Shown here: piece by piece, positions 25,473 to 34,663 of the stretch
How the letters are laid out: the number at the start of each line of letters is the position of its first letter
Numbering within the stretch: position 1 is the stretch's first letter
Source: an uncultured Mycoplasmatota bacterium
GTDB taxonomy: Bacteria; Bacillota_I; Bacilli_A; RF39; UBA660
Direction of reading: 5' to 3'
NCBI GenBank assembly: GCA_900556025.1
Contig: USNG01000015.1
Span: 1-34,663, forward strand
Length of the DNA stretch: 34,663 bases
The notes under the pieces: generated by a model
What the model saw: only the letters and a program-made list of their open reading frames with translations
What the model was told of the DNA's origin: nothing
Database searches by the model: none
Position numbers and translations under genes: made by a program

Positions 25473-25718
25473 CTAGATAAGTACTAATTTTGTACTGTTT
25501 TTAATGTTAGTTTCTCTTACTAAAGTATTATTTTTATAACATTCTCCTGTATCAGCATTCATTATTACTATGTTCTTAGTAAAGTCAATTGAATCAGTAA
25601 CAATATTGCTTAATAGTTTAGTAATATTACCTATTTTTTCATTTATAGGAATAAAAATTTCACAGTTTTTGCTTAAAGATAATATGTATACATTAACTAA
25701 AATTTTATTTTCATACAT
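25473..25718 (-). CDS. yukD: YukD/EsaB ubiquitin-like type VII secretion protein
   Basis: 81 residues, matching the short YukD/EsaB family. The pattern is that of a ubiquitin-like beta-grasp: ILVNVYILS first strand, CEIFIPINEKIG, a helix (NITKLLSNIV), IVIMNADTGECY, and the end NTLVRETNIKNSTKLVLI that fits the family's final ligand loop and strand. It is a cytoplasmic accessory factor of T7SSb in known systems. It is the first gene of the locus, behind its own promoter and immediately upstream of essC, the conserved yukD-essC neighbourhood. GAGGGTG lies about eight bases before the ATG. Confidence 0.8.
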   Translation of the reverse strand: MYENKILVNVYILSLSKNCEIFIPINEKIGNITKLLSNIVTDSIDFTKNIVIMNADTGECYKNNTLVRETNIKNSTKLVLI

Positions 25719-25748
25719 ATAAAAACACCCTCTTATCCTACTATAAAA

Positions 25749-25777
25749 AGTATACTATAAAACATGGCGAATTTAAA
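25749..25777 (-). promoter_or_regulatory. Promoter of the yukD-essC unit
   Basis: Minus-strand -35 TTTAAA (25772-25777), a 17-base spacer, -10 TATACT (25749-25754). It lies just downstream of the preceding terminator. Confidence 0.6.
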
Positions 25778-25787
25778 GTTTTTTATT

Positions 25788-25816
25788 AAAAAAAGTTGTT
25801 TATTCAACAACTTTTT
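25788..25816 (-). terminator. Intrinsic terminator of the small gene upstream of yukD
   Basis: Eleven-base perfect arms AAAAAGTTGTT / AACAACTTTTT (25790-25800 and 25806-25816) with a five-base loop. Seven T residues follow on the minus strand. Distance from the shifted-frame stop at 25832 is about 15 bases. Confidence 0.8.
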
Positions 25817-25872
25817 CAATAAATTATAATTTTATTTAAGTTTTGGACTTTTATATTCCCATTCAAGTTCTG

Positions 25873-26076
25873 CTAGTTCTTTTTTTCTTCTTCTGTTAAT
25901 TCTGGTATGTCTTCTCTTTTATACTCTGGCTTATAATTTACGTATCCGAAAACTTCATTTACTAATTTGCCATTTTCATCTAATTCCCTAGCTATACACC
26001 TATAGGCATCTTCTACACTATCTACCATTTTGCCATCTTTGTCAAAATAATATACTTCACTTTTTTTACCAATCAT
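25873..26076 (-). CDS. Small unknown protein with a likely frameshift near its 3' end
   Basis: 67 residues as read directly, soluble, charged, with VYYFDKDGK near the N-terminus and a Glu/Lys-rich end. I recognise no family. The ATG has a good AAGGAGA site and a near-consensus promoter. The direct frame ends in Asn-stop just after seven A residues. A -1 shift there would instead give the continuation ELAELEWEYKSPKLK with a TAA at 25832-25834, an 81-residue product whose helix runs on naturally and whose stop lies right before the terminator. So the annotated end may be an indel, an assembly error, or programmed frameshifting. The gene is a single-gene unit between rpoC and the type VII locus. 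Nothing visible ties it to either. Confidence 0.7.
   Translation of the reverse strand: MIGKKSEVYYFDKDGKMVDSVEDAYRCIARELDENGKLVNEVFGYVNYKPEYKREDIPELTEEEKKN
25879..25885 (-). other. A_AAA_AAG slippery heptamer in frame
   Basis: Codons GAA-AAA-AAG present the heptamer in the phase needed for -1 slippage, as in dnaX. The -1 frame opens 15 further codons to 25832. I see no convincing downstream stem or upstream stimulatory Shine-Dalgarno site. Confidence 0.6.
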
Positions 26077-26101
26077 GTTATCTCCTTACTTATCTCTTTT
26101 G

Positions 26102-26130
26102 ATTATACCATTAGCAATTCAAAAAGTAAA
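26102..26130 (-). promoter_or_regulatory. Promoter of the small gene at 25873-26076
   Basis: Minus-strand -35 TTTACT (26125-26130), a 17-base spacer, perfect -10 TATAAT (26102-26107). Confidence 0.7.
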
Positions 26131-26156
26131 TTATTCTTATTTTATTATTTGATGAC

Positions 26157-26185
26157 AAAAAAAGAAAATGCATTAAGCATTTTCT
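26157..26185 (-). terminator. Intrinsic terminator of rpoBC, overlapping the rpoC stop
   Basis: Nine-base arms AGAAAATGC / GCATTTTCT (26163-26171 and 26177-26185) with the stop TAA in the loop. Seven T residues follow on the minus strand. The arms are the same as those of the terminator at 7828-7855. Confidence 0.8.
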
Positions 26186-29100
26186 TCTGTTTCTTCTTCT
26201 ACTTCATTTGTGATTGCTTCTACTGTTTCTTCTTTAGAATCATCAGTTAAGAATTTTTCTTCTAATACTTCAGCAGCATCATCATCTAGAAGTTCATTTT
26301 TTAACATTACTTCAATATTGTTATATTGTTTAGCACCTGTTCCTGCTGGGATTAGTTTACCAAGAATAACATTCTCTTTTAAACCATGTAGCATATCAAC
26401 TTTTCCTCTTGTAGCAGCATCTGTTAAGATTCTTGTAGTTTCTTGGAATGATGCAGCTGATAAGAATGAATCAGTTTCTAATGATGCTTTTGTAATACCT
26501 AGCATAATTGGTTTACCAGTAGCTGGAACTCCACCATTTAAGATAACTGGTTTATTAATTTCACCAAATTCTCTTAGAGGTACAGTTAAACCTTCAATAA
26601 GGTTAGTATCTCCTGGATCAATAACTCTAATCTTAGTAATCATTCTTCTAACAACTGTTTCAACATGTTTATCTGAAACATCAACACCTTGTGATTTATA
26701 TACTTTTTGAATTTCTTTAAGTATATATGATTGAACAGTAGTTGGATCAGTAACAGCAAGTAATTCTTTTGGAGAAATACTTCCTTCTGTAAGTGGATCT
26801 CCTGCTTTTACTAAATCTCCTTTTTCTACTCTTAATTTAGCATTGTATTGAGTTACATGTTCACGAGTTTCAACGTCGTTTGTAATATAAATTTTAAATC
26901 TATTATTTTTGTCATCAGTAATTTTAGTAATCTTACCATCAATTTCAGCAATTGTTGCTTTAGCTTTTGGAATTCTAGCTTCAAACAACTCTTCAACTCT
27001 TGGAAGACCTTGAGTAATATCAGCAGCAGATGCAACACCACCCGTGTGGAATGTACGCATTGTTAACTGAGTACCTGGTTCACCGATTGATTGAGCTGCC
27101 ATGATACCAGTTGCTTCACCAACTTCAACAACATTACCAGTTGCAAGGTTAAGACCATAACATTTTTGACAAATACCATTTGTACATTTACATGTAAGAA
27201 CGCTTCTGATTTCCATCTTAGTAATACCAGCAGCTACGATCTTATCAGCAATCTTTTCAGTAATAAGAGCGCCTTTATCGATAAGAACTTCTTTAGTTTC
27301 TGGATTTAATACTTTTTGATTTGAATATCTTCCTACAATTCTATCTCTGAATGATTCAATTACAGCACCACTCTTTTCATCTGTAAATGCTTCTACTTCG
27401 ATTCCTTGGATAGTTCCACAATCTTCTTCTTTTACAATAATATCTTGTACAACATCAACTAAACGTCTTGTTAAGTATCCAGCATCTGCAGTCTTTAAGG
27501 CTGTATCTGCTGTACCTTTTCTTGAACCGTGTGTTGAAAGGAAGAATTCTTGAACGTCTAATCCTTCACGGAATGAAGCTAAGATAGGAATTTCTACTTG
27601 ACCACCATCTGGTTTAGCCATAATTCCACGCATACCAGCTAATTGTCCTAATTGGTTAGCAGAACCTCTGGCTCCTGAGTTAATAATCATTGATAATGGA
27701 TTTTCAACATCAGCTTTTAGAATTTCTCCTAATTTACCTTGAACATTAGTTGTAGCGTCTGTCCATAATTTAATTACTTTGTTGTGTCTTTCTTCATCAG
27801 TAATTAAACCACGTTTAAATTGTTTATTAATTTTTTCAATTGTTTCTTTAGTTTCTTCGATAATTGTTTGCTTTTCATTATTTACAGGAATATCTGATAA
27901 TGAAATTGTAATACCTGATTTAGTACTATATTTAAATCCTAAATCTTTTAATTTATCTAAGAAAATTGAAGTTTCTGTAGTTTTGTATCTCTTAAATATT
28001 TGAGCGATAATTTTTCCTAAATCTTTTTTAATTAAAGCAGGAACTACAGGCATTTTAGCAACTTCTTCTGGTAAATTCTTTCCTCTTTCGATGAAGAATT
28101 TATCTGGAGTCATAAATTCAATATTTTCTTTACTTCCTTCACAAACATATGGATATGTATCTGGGAAGATTTCATTGAATATAATTTTTCCAGCTGTAGT
28201 TACTAAATATTTATCTTTTTGTTCATCTGTCCAAATCTTATGTTTGAATTCACGTGCTGGAATACAAACTCTTGTATGAAGTGTAATGTTTCTTCTTTCA
28301 TAAGCCATTAATACTTCATTTGGATCTTTATATGCTTTACCTTCATTAGGTTCACCAGGTAATTCTAATGTTAAATAATAGTTACCTAAAACCATATCTT
28401 GAGATGGTGTAACGATTGGTTTTCCATCTTTAGGGTCAAGGATATTATTTGCACCTAACATTAATAATCTAGCTTCAGCTTGAGCTTCTTCACTAATTGG
28501 AATGTGAATAGCCATTTGGTCACCATCGAAGTCTGCGTTGAATCCACTACAAACTAATGGGTGTAGTCTTAAAGCTTTACCACTAACTAATACTGGTTCG
28601 AATGCTTGAATTGATAATCTGTGAAGTGTTGGAGCACGGTTTAGTAATACTGGATGTTCACGAATAACATCTTCTACTACATCCCATACTTTTTCATCTT
28701 GTACATCTATCATTTTCTTCGCAGCTTTAATATTGTGAGCTATTCCTCTTTCAACCAATTGTTGCATTACATATGGTTTAAATAATTCTAAAGCCATATC
28801 TTTTGGTACACCACATTGGTACATTTTTAAACTTGGACCTACTACGATAACTGAACGACCACTATAGTCAACTCTTTTACCTAATAAGTTTTGTCTAAAT
28901 CTACCTTGTTTACCTTTAAGCATGCTTGATAATGATTTTAAAGGTCTATTTCCTACACCTGAAACGCTTCTACCACGTCTACCATTATCTATTAAAGCAT
29001 CAACTGCTTCTTGTAACATACGTTTTTCATTTTGAACAATAATTGTTGGAGCTTCTAATTCTAATAATTTTTTAAGACGATTATTTCTATTAATAATTCT

Positions 29101-29877
29101 TCTATATAAATCATTTAAATCAGAAGTTGCAAATCTTCCACCTGGAAGTTGAATCATTGGTCTTAGATCTGGTGGAATAACTGGAAGTACATCTAATATC
29201 ATCCATTCAGGTCTATTTCCACTTTCTTTAAATGCATTTAAGCAATCTAATCTCTTTAATAATCTTAATTTCTTTTGACCTTGAGATTTTTCTACATCTT
29301 TCTTTAACTCTTCGATTTCTTTATCTAAATCTACTTCAGTTAATAATTCTTTGATTGCTTCAGCACCCATTCCAACTCTGAATTCATCACCATATTTTTC
29401 ATAATATGCTCTGTATTCTTTATCAGATAATGTTTGCTTTTTAGCAAGAGGAGCACTTCCTGGATCTAATACTATATAACTTACGAAATATAATACTTCT
29501 TCTAATTCACGAGGACTAATATCTAATACTAATCCCATTTTAGGAGGTACACCTTTTGCATACCAAATGTGGCTAACAGGACTAGCAAGTTCAATATGTC
29601 CCATTCTTTCTCTTCTAACTTTTGCACGAGTTACTTCTACGCCACATCTATCACAAATTACATTTTTATATCTTAATCTTTTATACTTTTTACAAGTACA
29701 TTCAAAGTCTTTAGTTGGACCGAATATCTTTTCACAGAAAAGTCCATCTCTTTCAGGGTTTAATGTTCTATAGTTAATAGTTTCTGGTTTTTTAACTTCA
29801 CCATAAGACCATTCACGAATCTTATCAGGAGAAGCTATACCAATACGAATTCCATCAAATTCATTAACTTCGTTCAT
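26173..29877 (-). CDS. rpoC: DNA-directed RNA polymerase beta' subunit
   Basis: 1234 residues, full length for a Bacillota beta'. The N-terminal zinc site has C60, C62, C75 and C78. The catalytic NADFDGD Mg-binding loop has Asp449, Asp451 and Asp453. The second zinc site is in [11 protein letters not shown], and the GARGSANQ bridge-helix region is intact. The last 40 or so residues are strongly acidic (EEETEENA end). The ATG overlaps the rpoB stop by one base, so the pair is coupled. In Bacillus rpoC leads into rpsL-rpsG-fus; here a terminator closes the operon and an unrelated small gene follows. Confidence 0.98.
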   Translation of the reverse strand: MNEVNEFDGIRIGIASPDKIREWSYGEVKKPETINYRTLNPERDGLFCEKIFGPTKDFECTCKKYKRLRYKNVICDRCGVEVTRAKVRRERMGHIELASPVSHIWYAKGVPPKMGLVLDISPRELEEVLYFVSYIVLDPGSAPLAKKQTLSDKEYRAYYEKYGDEFRVGMGAEAIKELLTEVDLDKEIEELKKDVEKSQGQKKLRLLKRLDCLNAFKESGNRPEWMILDVLPVIPPDLRPMIQLPGGRFATSDLNDLYRRIINRNNRLKKLLELEAPTIIVQNEKRMLQEAVDALIDNGRRGRSVSGVGNRPLKSLSSMLKGKQGRFRQNLLGKRVDYSGRSVIVVGPSLKMYQCGVPKDMALELFKPYVMQQLVERGIAHNIKAAKKMIDVQDEKVWDVVEDVIREHPVLLNRAPTLHRLSIQAFEPVLVSGKALRLHPLVCSGFNADFDGDQMAIHIPISEEAQAEARLLMLGANNILDPKDGKPIVTPSQDMVLGNYYLTLELPGEPNEGKAYKDPNEVLMAYERRNITLHTRVCIPAREFKHKIWTDEQKDKYLVTTAGKIIFNEIFPDTYPYVCEGSKENIEFMTPDKFFIERGKNLPEEVAKMPVVPALIKKDLGKIIAQIFKRYKTTETSIFLDKLKDLGFKYSTKSGITISLSDIPVNNEKQTIIEETKETIEKINKQFKRGLITDEERHNKVIKLWTDATTNVQGKLGEILKADVENPLSMIINSGARGSANQLGQLAGMRGIMAKPDGGQVEIPILASFREGLDVQEFFLSTHGSRKGTADTALKTADAGYLTRRLVDVVQDIIVKEEDCGTIQGIEVEAFTDEKSGAVIESFRDRIVGRYSNQKVLNPETKEVLIDKGALITEKIADKIVAAGITKMEIRSVLTCKCTNGICQKCYGLNLATGNVVEVGEATGIMAAQSIGEPGTQLTMRTFHTGGVASAADITQGLPRVEELFEARIPKAKATIAEIDGKITKITDDKNNRFKIYITNDVETREHVTQYNAKLRVEKGDLVKAGDPLTEGSISPKELLAVTDPTTVQSYILKEIQKVYKSQGVDVSDKHVETVVRRMITKIRVIDPGDTNLIEGLTVPLREFGEINKPVILNGGVPATGKPIMLGITKASLETDSFLSAASFQETTRILTDAATRGKVDMLHGLKENVILGKLIPAGTGAKQYNNIEVMLKNELLDDDAAEVLEEKFLTDDSKEETVEAITNEVEEETEENA

Positions 29878-32800
29878 TATTCTTCACCCCTTTCATATGC
29901 ATCTTCATATGGTTCTTGTAATTCATACTCCTCTTCATATTCTAAATCTGAATCTGTTGGTTCTTTATCAAAATCACCATCTTCAAATTCATCTTCTTCA
30001 TCATAATCATCTTCAGGTTGTACATCTTCATAATCAGATTCATCTATATCATCTGTATCATCAGATTTACCTATTTCAGTTATTGATACAGGAGTATCAT
30101 CTTTATCTTCTTCTATTTCAAGTTCTTTAACATCTTTTAATGAACCATCTTTATTAATTATTTGAATATCTAAACCTAAAGCTTGGAATTCTTTAATTAA
30201 TACTCTAAATGATTCTGGAACACCAGCTCCCGGAATTGGTTTACCTTTTACTAATGCTTCATATACTCTAACTCTTCCAACTACATCATCTGATTTAATT
30301 GTTAGTACTTCTTGTAATATATGAGCAGCACCGTAAGCATATAATGCCCAAACTTCCATTTCTCCGAATCTTTGTCCACCGAATTGAGCTTTTCCACCTA
30401 ATGGTTGTTGTGTTACTAAACTATATGGTCCAGTTGCACGAGCATGAATCTTATCATCTACCATGTGTACAAGTCTAATCATGTACATAACTCCAACTGA
30501 AACTCTCTTATCAAATTTTTCTCCAGTTCTTCCATCATAAATCCATGTTTTATAATCAGGATCTAATCCAGCTTCTTTAACTTCTTCTTGGATATCTTCT
30601 TCTGTAGCGCTATTGAATATTGGTGTTGCATAATGTACACCTAATTTCTTACCAGCCATACCTAAGTGTAATTCTAAGATTTGTCCTAAGTTCATACGAG
30701 AAGGAACACCTAGTGGGTTAAGAATAACATCTACTGGAGTACCATCTGGTAAATATGGCATATCTTCTTCTGGTAATATTAATGAACAAACACCTTTGTT
30801 ACCATGACGTCCAGCCATTTTATCTCCAACTTGAATTTTTCTCTTCTTAACAATATATACTCTAACTACTTTACTAACACCAGCAGGTAATTCATCAGAA
30901 TTTTCTTTAGTAAATATTTGAACATCATGTACAATTCCTGCACATCCGTGTGATACTCTTAATGATGTATCTCTAACTTCTCTAGTTTTTTCACCAAATA
31001 TAGCATGTAATAATTTTTCTTCACTAGATAATTCTTGCATACCTTTTGGAGTAACTTTTCCAACTAGAATATCGTTTTCTTTTACTTCAGTACCAATTCT
31101 AACAATACCATTTTCATCTAAGTTCTTACGAGCTTCTTCACTAATATTTGGAATATCTCTTGTGAACTCTTCTGGTCCTAATTTAGTATCACGACATTCA
31201 ATTTCTTTCATTTCAATATGAACAGAAGTTAAAACGTCATCTTTAACAACTCTTTCATTTAATATAACAGCATCTTCATAGTTATATCCATTATATGTCA
31301 TGAAGGCAACAACTAAGTTCTTACCTAAAGCTATTTCACCTTTATCTGTAGATGGTCCATCAGCAATAATTTCACCTTTATGAACTTGTTCACCTTTCTT
31401 AACGATTGGTCTTTGGTTATAACATGTTTCATTATTACTTCTTTGATATGTAATTAATTCATATACACGTTTTTCTGTTAATCCTTTTACTATAATTTTC
31501 TTAGCATCAACATATTCAACAACACCATCTATATCACAAACTACTGAACATCCAGAGTCACGAGCTATTGCAGCTTCTACTCCAGTACCTACGATAGGAG
31601 CTTCAGTAATCATAAGTGGTACAGCTTGTCTTTGCATGTTTGCACCCATTAATGTACGGTTAGCATCATCATGTTCCATGAATGGAATCATACTTGTTGT
31701 AACAGATACGATTTGTGATGGTGAAACATCTATATAATCTACTTTTTCACGAGCAACAATCATATTGTCTTTGTTAAATCTTACTGGAACTTCTTTATCA
31801 GAAATTGTTCCATCTGAATCAACATTAATTGTTGCTTGACTGATATAGTAATCTTCTTCTTCATCAGCAGTCATATAAACTATTTCATCAGTTATTTTAC
31901 AATCTACTACTTTTCTATATGGAGTCATAATAAATCCATATTCATTTACTCTAGCATAACTTGCTAAAGATGTAATTAAACCAATGTTTTGACCTTCTGG
32001 AGTTTCGATAGGACAGATTCTACCATAGTGTGATGGGTTAACGTCACGAACTTCCATACCTGCTCTATCTCTTGATAGACCACCTGGACCTAAAGCACTA
32101 AGTCTACGTTTATCATTTAATTCAGAAAGTGGATTAATTTGATCCATGAATTTTGATAATTGTGATGAACCAAAGAATTCCTTTAATGCTGCAGTTACTG
32201 GTCTAATATTAATTAAAGATTTTGGTGTAACAGCATCAATTTCTTGAGTAGACATCTTATCTCTAATTTGTCTTTCCATACGTGCAATACCAATTCTAAA
32301 TTGATTTTGAATTAATTCTCCAACTTGTCTTACACGTCTATTTCCTAAGTGATCTATTTCATCATATTTACCAACACCATATAATAAACAAATATAATAT
32401 GATAAAGATGCATATACATCAGAAATAGTTAATCTCTTAGTATCAATAGTTTGATCATTACCAATAACTTTAATTATTTTATCAGAATCATCATTAGCAT
32501 AAACTAATACTTCTTGTATTTTATTATAAGTATCTAATTCTTCATTGATAGTTACTTCTTTAACACCATATCCGTTTGCAAATACTGGTTTTAATGTTTC
32601 TAAGATATCTTTAGTAATAAGAGTTCCTTTTTTAACAAGTACTTCTCCATCAACTTTAATATCTTGTGCTATTTTAACATTTAAAAGTCTATCAATAACA
32701 TTTAATTTCTTATTGAATTTATATCTTCCTACTTTACCTAAATCATATCTAAATTTATCAAAGAATCTAACGATTAATTGATTCTTAGCTGAATCTAAAG

Positions 32801-33539
32801 TAGCTGGTTCTCCTGGTCTTAATTTTTCGTATATTTCAATTAATGCTTCATCAGTATTCTTAGTAGAATCTTTTTCTAAAGTATTAATTAAATATTCATC
32901 TTGACCAAATAATTCAAGAATTTCTTCATTGCTTGAAAGACCTAAGGCTCTTAATAATGTAGTTACAGGAACTTTTCTAGTTCTATCTATTCTTACATAA
33001 AGAATACCTCTTGCGTCTAATTCATATTCTAGCCATGTACCTTTATTAGGTCTAACTTCACTTGTAATGATATTTCTACCACTCTTATCTACTTCATTTT
33101 TATAGTAGCAAGATGGTCCCATAACAAGTTGACTATTAATAACTCTTTCAGCTCCATTAATAATAAATGATGCTGTATCAGTCATTAATGGCATATCACC
33201 TAAAAACACTTCTTGTTCTTTTACTTCTCCTGTTTCATTAATGAATAATCTTGCCTTAACTTTTAAAGGTGCAGAATAAGTTACTTTTCTTTCTTTACTT
33301 TCTTTTACTGTATATTTTGGTGTATCAAAATAATAATCACCAAATTCAAGTGATAAAGAACCTGAGAAACTTTCAACTGGGAAAATATCTTCAAATACTT
33401 CCTTAATACCTTCCTTTAAAAATAAGTCAAATGAATCTTTTTGAATTTCTAATAAGTTAGATAATTCTAGCGTACTACGCTTTGTTGAGAAACTTCTTCT
33501 TTCTCTATGGTCACCAAATTTTACTGTTTTGTATGCCAC
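29877..33539 (-). CDS. rpoB: DNA-directed RNA polymerase beta subunit, predicted rifampicin-resistant
   Basis: 1220 residues from a GTG start (33537-33539) with GGGGTGA at good spacing; the protein begins [10 protein letters not shown]. The family's rifampicin pocket is easily found: [17 protein letters not shown] then NDKRR. Aligned to E. coli numbering, Gln513 is Lys (residue 463 here), Asn518 is Ile, and His526 is Asp (residue 476 here). Substitutions Q513K and H526D are each known resistance changes, so natural insensitivity is expected. The catalytic and Mg regions ([17 protein letters not shown]) are normal. After about residue 1140 there is an added, highly acidic tail of roughly 80 residues. 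It is transcribed from the promoter at 33610-33639 together with rpoC. Confidence 0.98.
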   Translation of the reverse strand: MAYKTVKFGDHRERRSFSTKRSTLELSNLLEIQKDSFDLFLKEGIKEVFEDIFPVESFSGSLSLEFGDYYFDTPKYTVKESKERKVTYSAPLKVKARLFINETGEVKEQEVFLGDMPLMTDTASFIINGAERVINSQLVMGPSCYYKNEVDKSGRNIITSEVRPNKGTWLEYELDARGILYVRIDRTRKVPVTTLLRALGLSSNEEILELFGQDEYLINTLEKDSTKNTDEALIEIYEKLRPGEPATLDSAKNQLIVRFFDKFRYDLGKVGRYKFNKKLNVIDRLLNVKIAQDIKVDGEVLVKKGTLITKDILETLKPVFANGYGVKEVTINEELDTYNKIQEVLVYANDDSDKIIKVIGNDQTIDTKRLTISDVYASLSYYICLLYGVGKYDEIDHLGNRRVRQVGELIQNQFRIGIARMERQIRDKMSTQEIDAVTPKSLINIRPVTAALKEFFGSSQLSKFMDQINPLSELNDKRRLSALGPGGLSRDRAGMEVRDVNPSHYGRICPIETPEGQNIGLITSLASYARVNEYGFIMTPYRKVVDCKITDEIVYMTADEEEDYYISQATINVDSDGTISDKEVPVRFNKDNMIVAREKVDYIDVSPSQIVSVTTSMIPFMEHDDANRTLMGANMQRQAVPLMITEAPIVGTGVEAAIARDSGCSVVCDIDGVVEYVDAKKIIVKGLTEKRVYELITYQRSNNETCYNQRPIVKKGEQVHKGEIIADGPSTDKGEIALGKNLVVAFMTYNGYNYEDAVILNERVVKDDVLTSVHIEMKEIECRDTKLGPEEFTRDIPNISEEARKNLDENGIVRIGTEVKENDILVGKVTPKGMQELSSEEKLLHAIFGEKTREVRDTSLRVSHGCAGIVHDVQIFTKENSDELPAGVSKVVRVYIVKKRKIQVGDKMAGRHGNKGVCSLILPEEDMPYLPDGTPVDVILNPLGVPSRMNLGQILELHLGMAGKKLGVHYATPIFNSATEEDIQEEVKEAGLDPDYKTWIYDGRTGEKFDKRVSVGVMYMIRLVHMVDDKIHARATGPYSLVTQQPLGGKAQFGGQRFGEMEVWALYAYGAAHILQEVLTIKSDDVVGRVRVYEALVKGKPIPGAGVPESFRVLIKEFQALGLDIQIINKDGSLKDVKELEIEEDKDDTPVSITEIGKSDDTDDIDESDYEDVQPEDDYDEEDEFEDGDFDKEPTDSDLEYEEEYELQEPYEDAYERGEE

Positions 33540-33609
33540 TATTTCACCCCAATCCTAAATTTTTAAAGAACACAAATTTTAAAAATAAAACAATGTACTG
33601 CAATATAAA

Positions 33610-33639
33610 ATTTTATCACATGTATTTTCAATAAGTCAA
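33610..33639 (-). promoter_or_regulatory. Promoter of rpoBC
   Basis: Minus-strand -35 TTGACT (33634-33639), an 18-base spacer, -10 TAAAAT (33610-33615) with extended TGA. The leader to the GTG start is about 65 bases. Confidence 0.75.
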
Positions 33640-33667
33640 TGATTTTTTGTGTAAAATGTAAAGTTTT

Positions 33668-34261
33668 CTATTGATTTTTTGCTTTAATTATAAAATATCC
33701 TTTATCTCTATTTATTATTTCTACATTTTTAGTCTCTTCGAGTATTTTTTTAATTGATAATGCGCCTTGATCTTTGCGAATAACAAAATATAATATTCCA
33801 TCATTCTCTAGGTGCTCAAATGCTCCATTAAGTATTTCTAGTAATTTTTGTTTTCCTACTCTAATTGGTGGATTAGTAATTATAACATTGTATTTATTTT
33901 TAACATTTTCATATGCATCACTAATGAATGCACTTCCATTAAATTCTTTATATCTTTTGATATTTCTATTAGTTAGGTGAACAGCTCTTTTATTGACATC
34001 AACCATATCAACATAAGAAGACGTTATTTGACTAATTACTATTCCTAGAAAACCATATCCGCATCCAACATCTAATACTTTAATATTTGACTTTGCTTCT
34101 TTTAGATATGTTTCTAATAATAATCTACTACCATAATCGATTTCTTTTTTACTAAATACACCATTATCACTATAAAAAACAAAAGAAGAAGAATTATATT
34201 TATAACTTAACTCTCTAATTTCGCTCTTTAAGTTTTTATCATTTTCAAAATAATGACTCAT
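33668..34261 (-). CDS. ybxB: Class I SAM-dependent methyltransferase, YbxB/RsmC-like
   Basis: 197 residues. The SAM-binding motif I LDVGCGYG is at 63-70, an acidic residue follows the second strand (VDMVDVN), and the NPPIR motif at 130-134 marks N-methyltransferases acting on nucleic acid bases. It resembles the single-domain RsmC-type proteins that methylate guanine N2 in 16S rRNA; the Bacillus homologue YbxB is encoded exactly between rplL and rpoB, as here. An RNA target is therefore likely but the base is not proven. AAGGAGA precedes the ATG. It lies between the rplL terminator and the rpoB promoter, so it may be expressed by read-through or by a weak local TATATA promoter. Confidence 0.88.
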   Translation of the reverse strand: MSHYFENDKNLKSEIRELSYKYNSSSFVFYSDNGVFSKKEIDYGSRLLLETYLKEAKSNIKVLDVGCGYGFLGIVISQITSSYVDMVDVNKRAVHLTNRNIKRYKEFNGSAFISDAYENVKNKYNVIITNPPIRVGKQKLLEILNGAFEHLENDGILYFVIRKDQGALSIKKILEETKNVEIINRDKGYFIIKAKNQ

Positions 34262-34299
34262 ATAATTCTCCTTCTTATTTTAAATACTTATATATACGC

Positions 34300-34320
34300 A
34301 AAAAAGCCTTTTGCAAGGCT
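34300..34320 (-). terminator. Intrinsic terminator of rplL
   Basis: AGCCTT / AAGGCT arms (34305-34310 and 34315-34320) with a four-base loop. Six T residues follow on the minus strand, 12 bases after the rplL stop. Confidence 0.75.
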
Positions 34321-34331
34321 CAAATGTTCAA

Positions 34332-34663
34332 TTAAGCTAATTCTACAGTAGCGCCAGCTTCTTCTAATTTAGCTTTTAATTCTTCAGCTTCACTAGCAGG
34401 AATTCCTTCTTTAACATTTCCACCAGCATCAGCGATATCTTTAGCTTCTTTAAGTCCTAATCCAGTAACTTCTCTAATTACTTTGATTACTTGTAATTTT
34501 TGAGCACCAGCAGCTTTTAATACAACAGTCTTAACACCGCTTCCAGCACTTTCTTCAGCAGCTTCAGCAGGAGCAGCAGCAACAGCTACAGCACTTGGAT
34601 CTACTCCGAATTCTTCTTTCATCATATCAACTAATTCTTTAACTTCAAGAATAGTTTTTTCTT
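34332..34663 (-). CDS. rplL: Ribosomal protein bL12 (L7/L12), 5' end outside window
   Basis: The last 109 residues of the ribosomal stalk protein that recruits translation GTPases. Visible are the end of the N-terminal dimerisation helix ([18 protein letters not shown]), the Ala/Glu hinge, and the complete C-terminal globular domain with [18 protein letters not shown] and GATVELA at the end. Only about ten residues at the start are missing. The frame is open to the edge of the window, so internal ATG codons (as at 34625) should not be taken as the start. It is presumably cotranscribed with rplJ upstream and closed by a terminator. Confidence 0.97.
   Translation of the reverse strand, partial: EKTILEVKELVDMMKEEFGVDPSAVAVAAAPAEAAEESAGSGVKTVVLKAAGAQKLQVIKVIREVTGLGLKEAKDIADAGGNVKEGIPASEAEELKAKLEEAGATVELA

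Noticed and set aside
26853..27041. A 62-codon minus-strand open frame inside rpoC
   Set aside because: It lies in another frame of rpoC, has a repetitive Leu/Lys composition and no ribosome site.
33540..33667. Riboswitch or structured leader before rpoB
   Set aside because: The leader is about 65 AT-rich bases with no stable stem visible; only promoter and ribosome site can be supported.

Overview
The window is 34.7 kb of very AT-rich bacterial DNA, and every gene I can support lies on the minus strand. Gene content (rplL, an rRNA-type methyltransferase, rpoB, rpoC, ffh, a FtsK/EssC-type secretion ATPase, WXG100-like proteins, XpaC) and the AGGAGG-type ribosome sites point to a low-GC Bacillota. 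An uncultured gut Bacilli lineage (RF39/Erysipelotrichia-like) would fit, but that placement is inference. UGA appears to be a normal stop: one gene ends in TGA in a four-base ATGA overlap and tryptophans are read from UGG, so a Mycoplasma-type code is not indicated.

Read in the direction of transcription (high to low coordinates), there are five blocks. (1) 34663-26157 holds the end of rplL, its terminator, a YbxB/RsmC-like methyltransferase, and rpoB-rpoC behind a strong promoter. RpoB carries Lys and Asp at the positions equivalent to E. coli Gln513 and His526, which predicts natural rifampicin resistance. (2) 26130-25788 holds a small unknown gene with an A_AAA_AAG slippery heptamer or frameshift near its end. 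(3) 25777-8293 is a type VII secretion (T7SSb-like) locus: a YukD-like ubiquitin fold, EssC with a terminator across its stop codon, a double WXG100-like protein, a helical YwqH-like partner, then one giant 3444-residue protein. That protein has a zinc ribbon, glycine-rich membrane segments, long coiled coils and two tandem HD-phosphohydrolase modules. Two small, weakly similar genes with their own promoters follow and are candidate immunity genes. No essA, essB or esaA homologue is in the window. (4) 8292-6462 holds the amputated C-terminal half of a metallo-beta-lactamase-fold hydrolase, then ffh. (5) 6457-1 holds a three-gene operon (substrate-binding domain fused to VWA, XpaC, second substrate-binding protein), then an operon for a coiled-coil protein, a signal peptidase I and a VWA/Cna-B pilin-like surface protein that runs off the window.

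The most notable region is the type VII locus. The giant HD-repeat protein looks like its main substrate or a dedicated component. The double WXG protein and its partner are separated by a pair of mutually exclusive hairpins that could set their expression ratio. The small genes downstream, the truncated hydrolase and a duplicated 31-base terminator mark a recombined edge of the island next to ffh.

No stretch over 300 bases lacks a gene; the longest gaps (2919-3116 and 8662-8824) hold promoters and terminators. I saw no tRNA, rRNA, CRISPR array, transposase or prophage gene.
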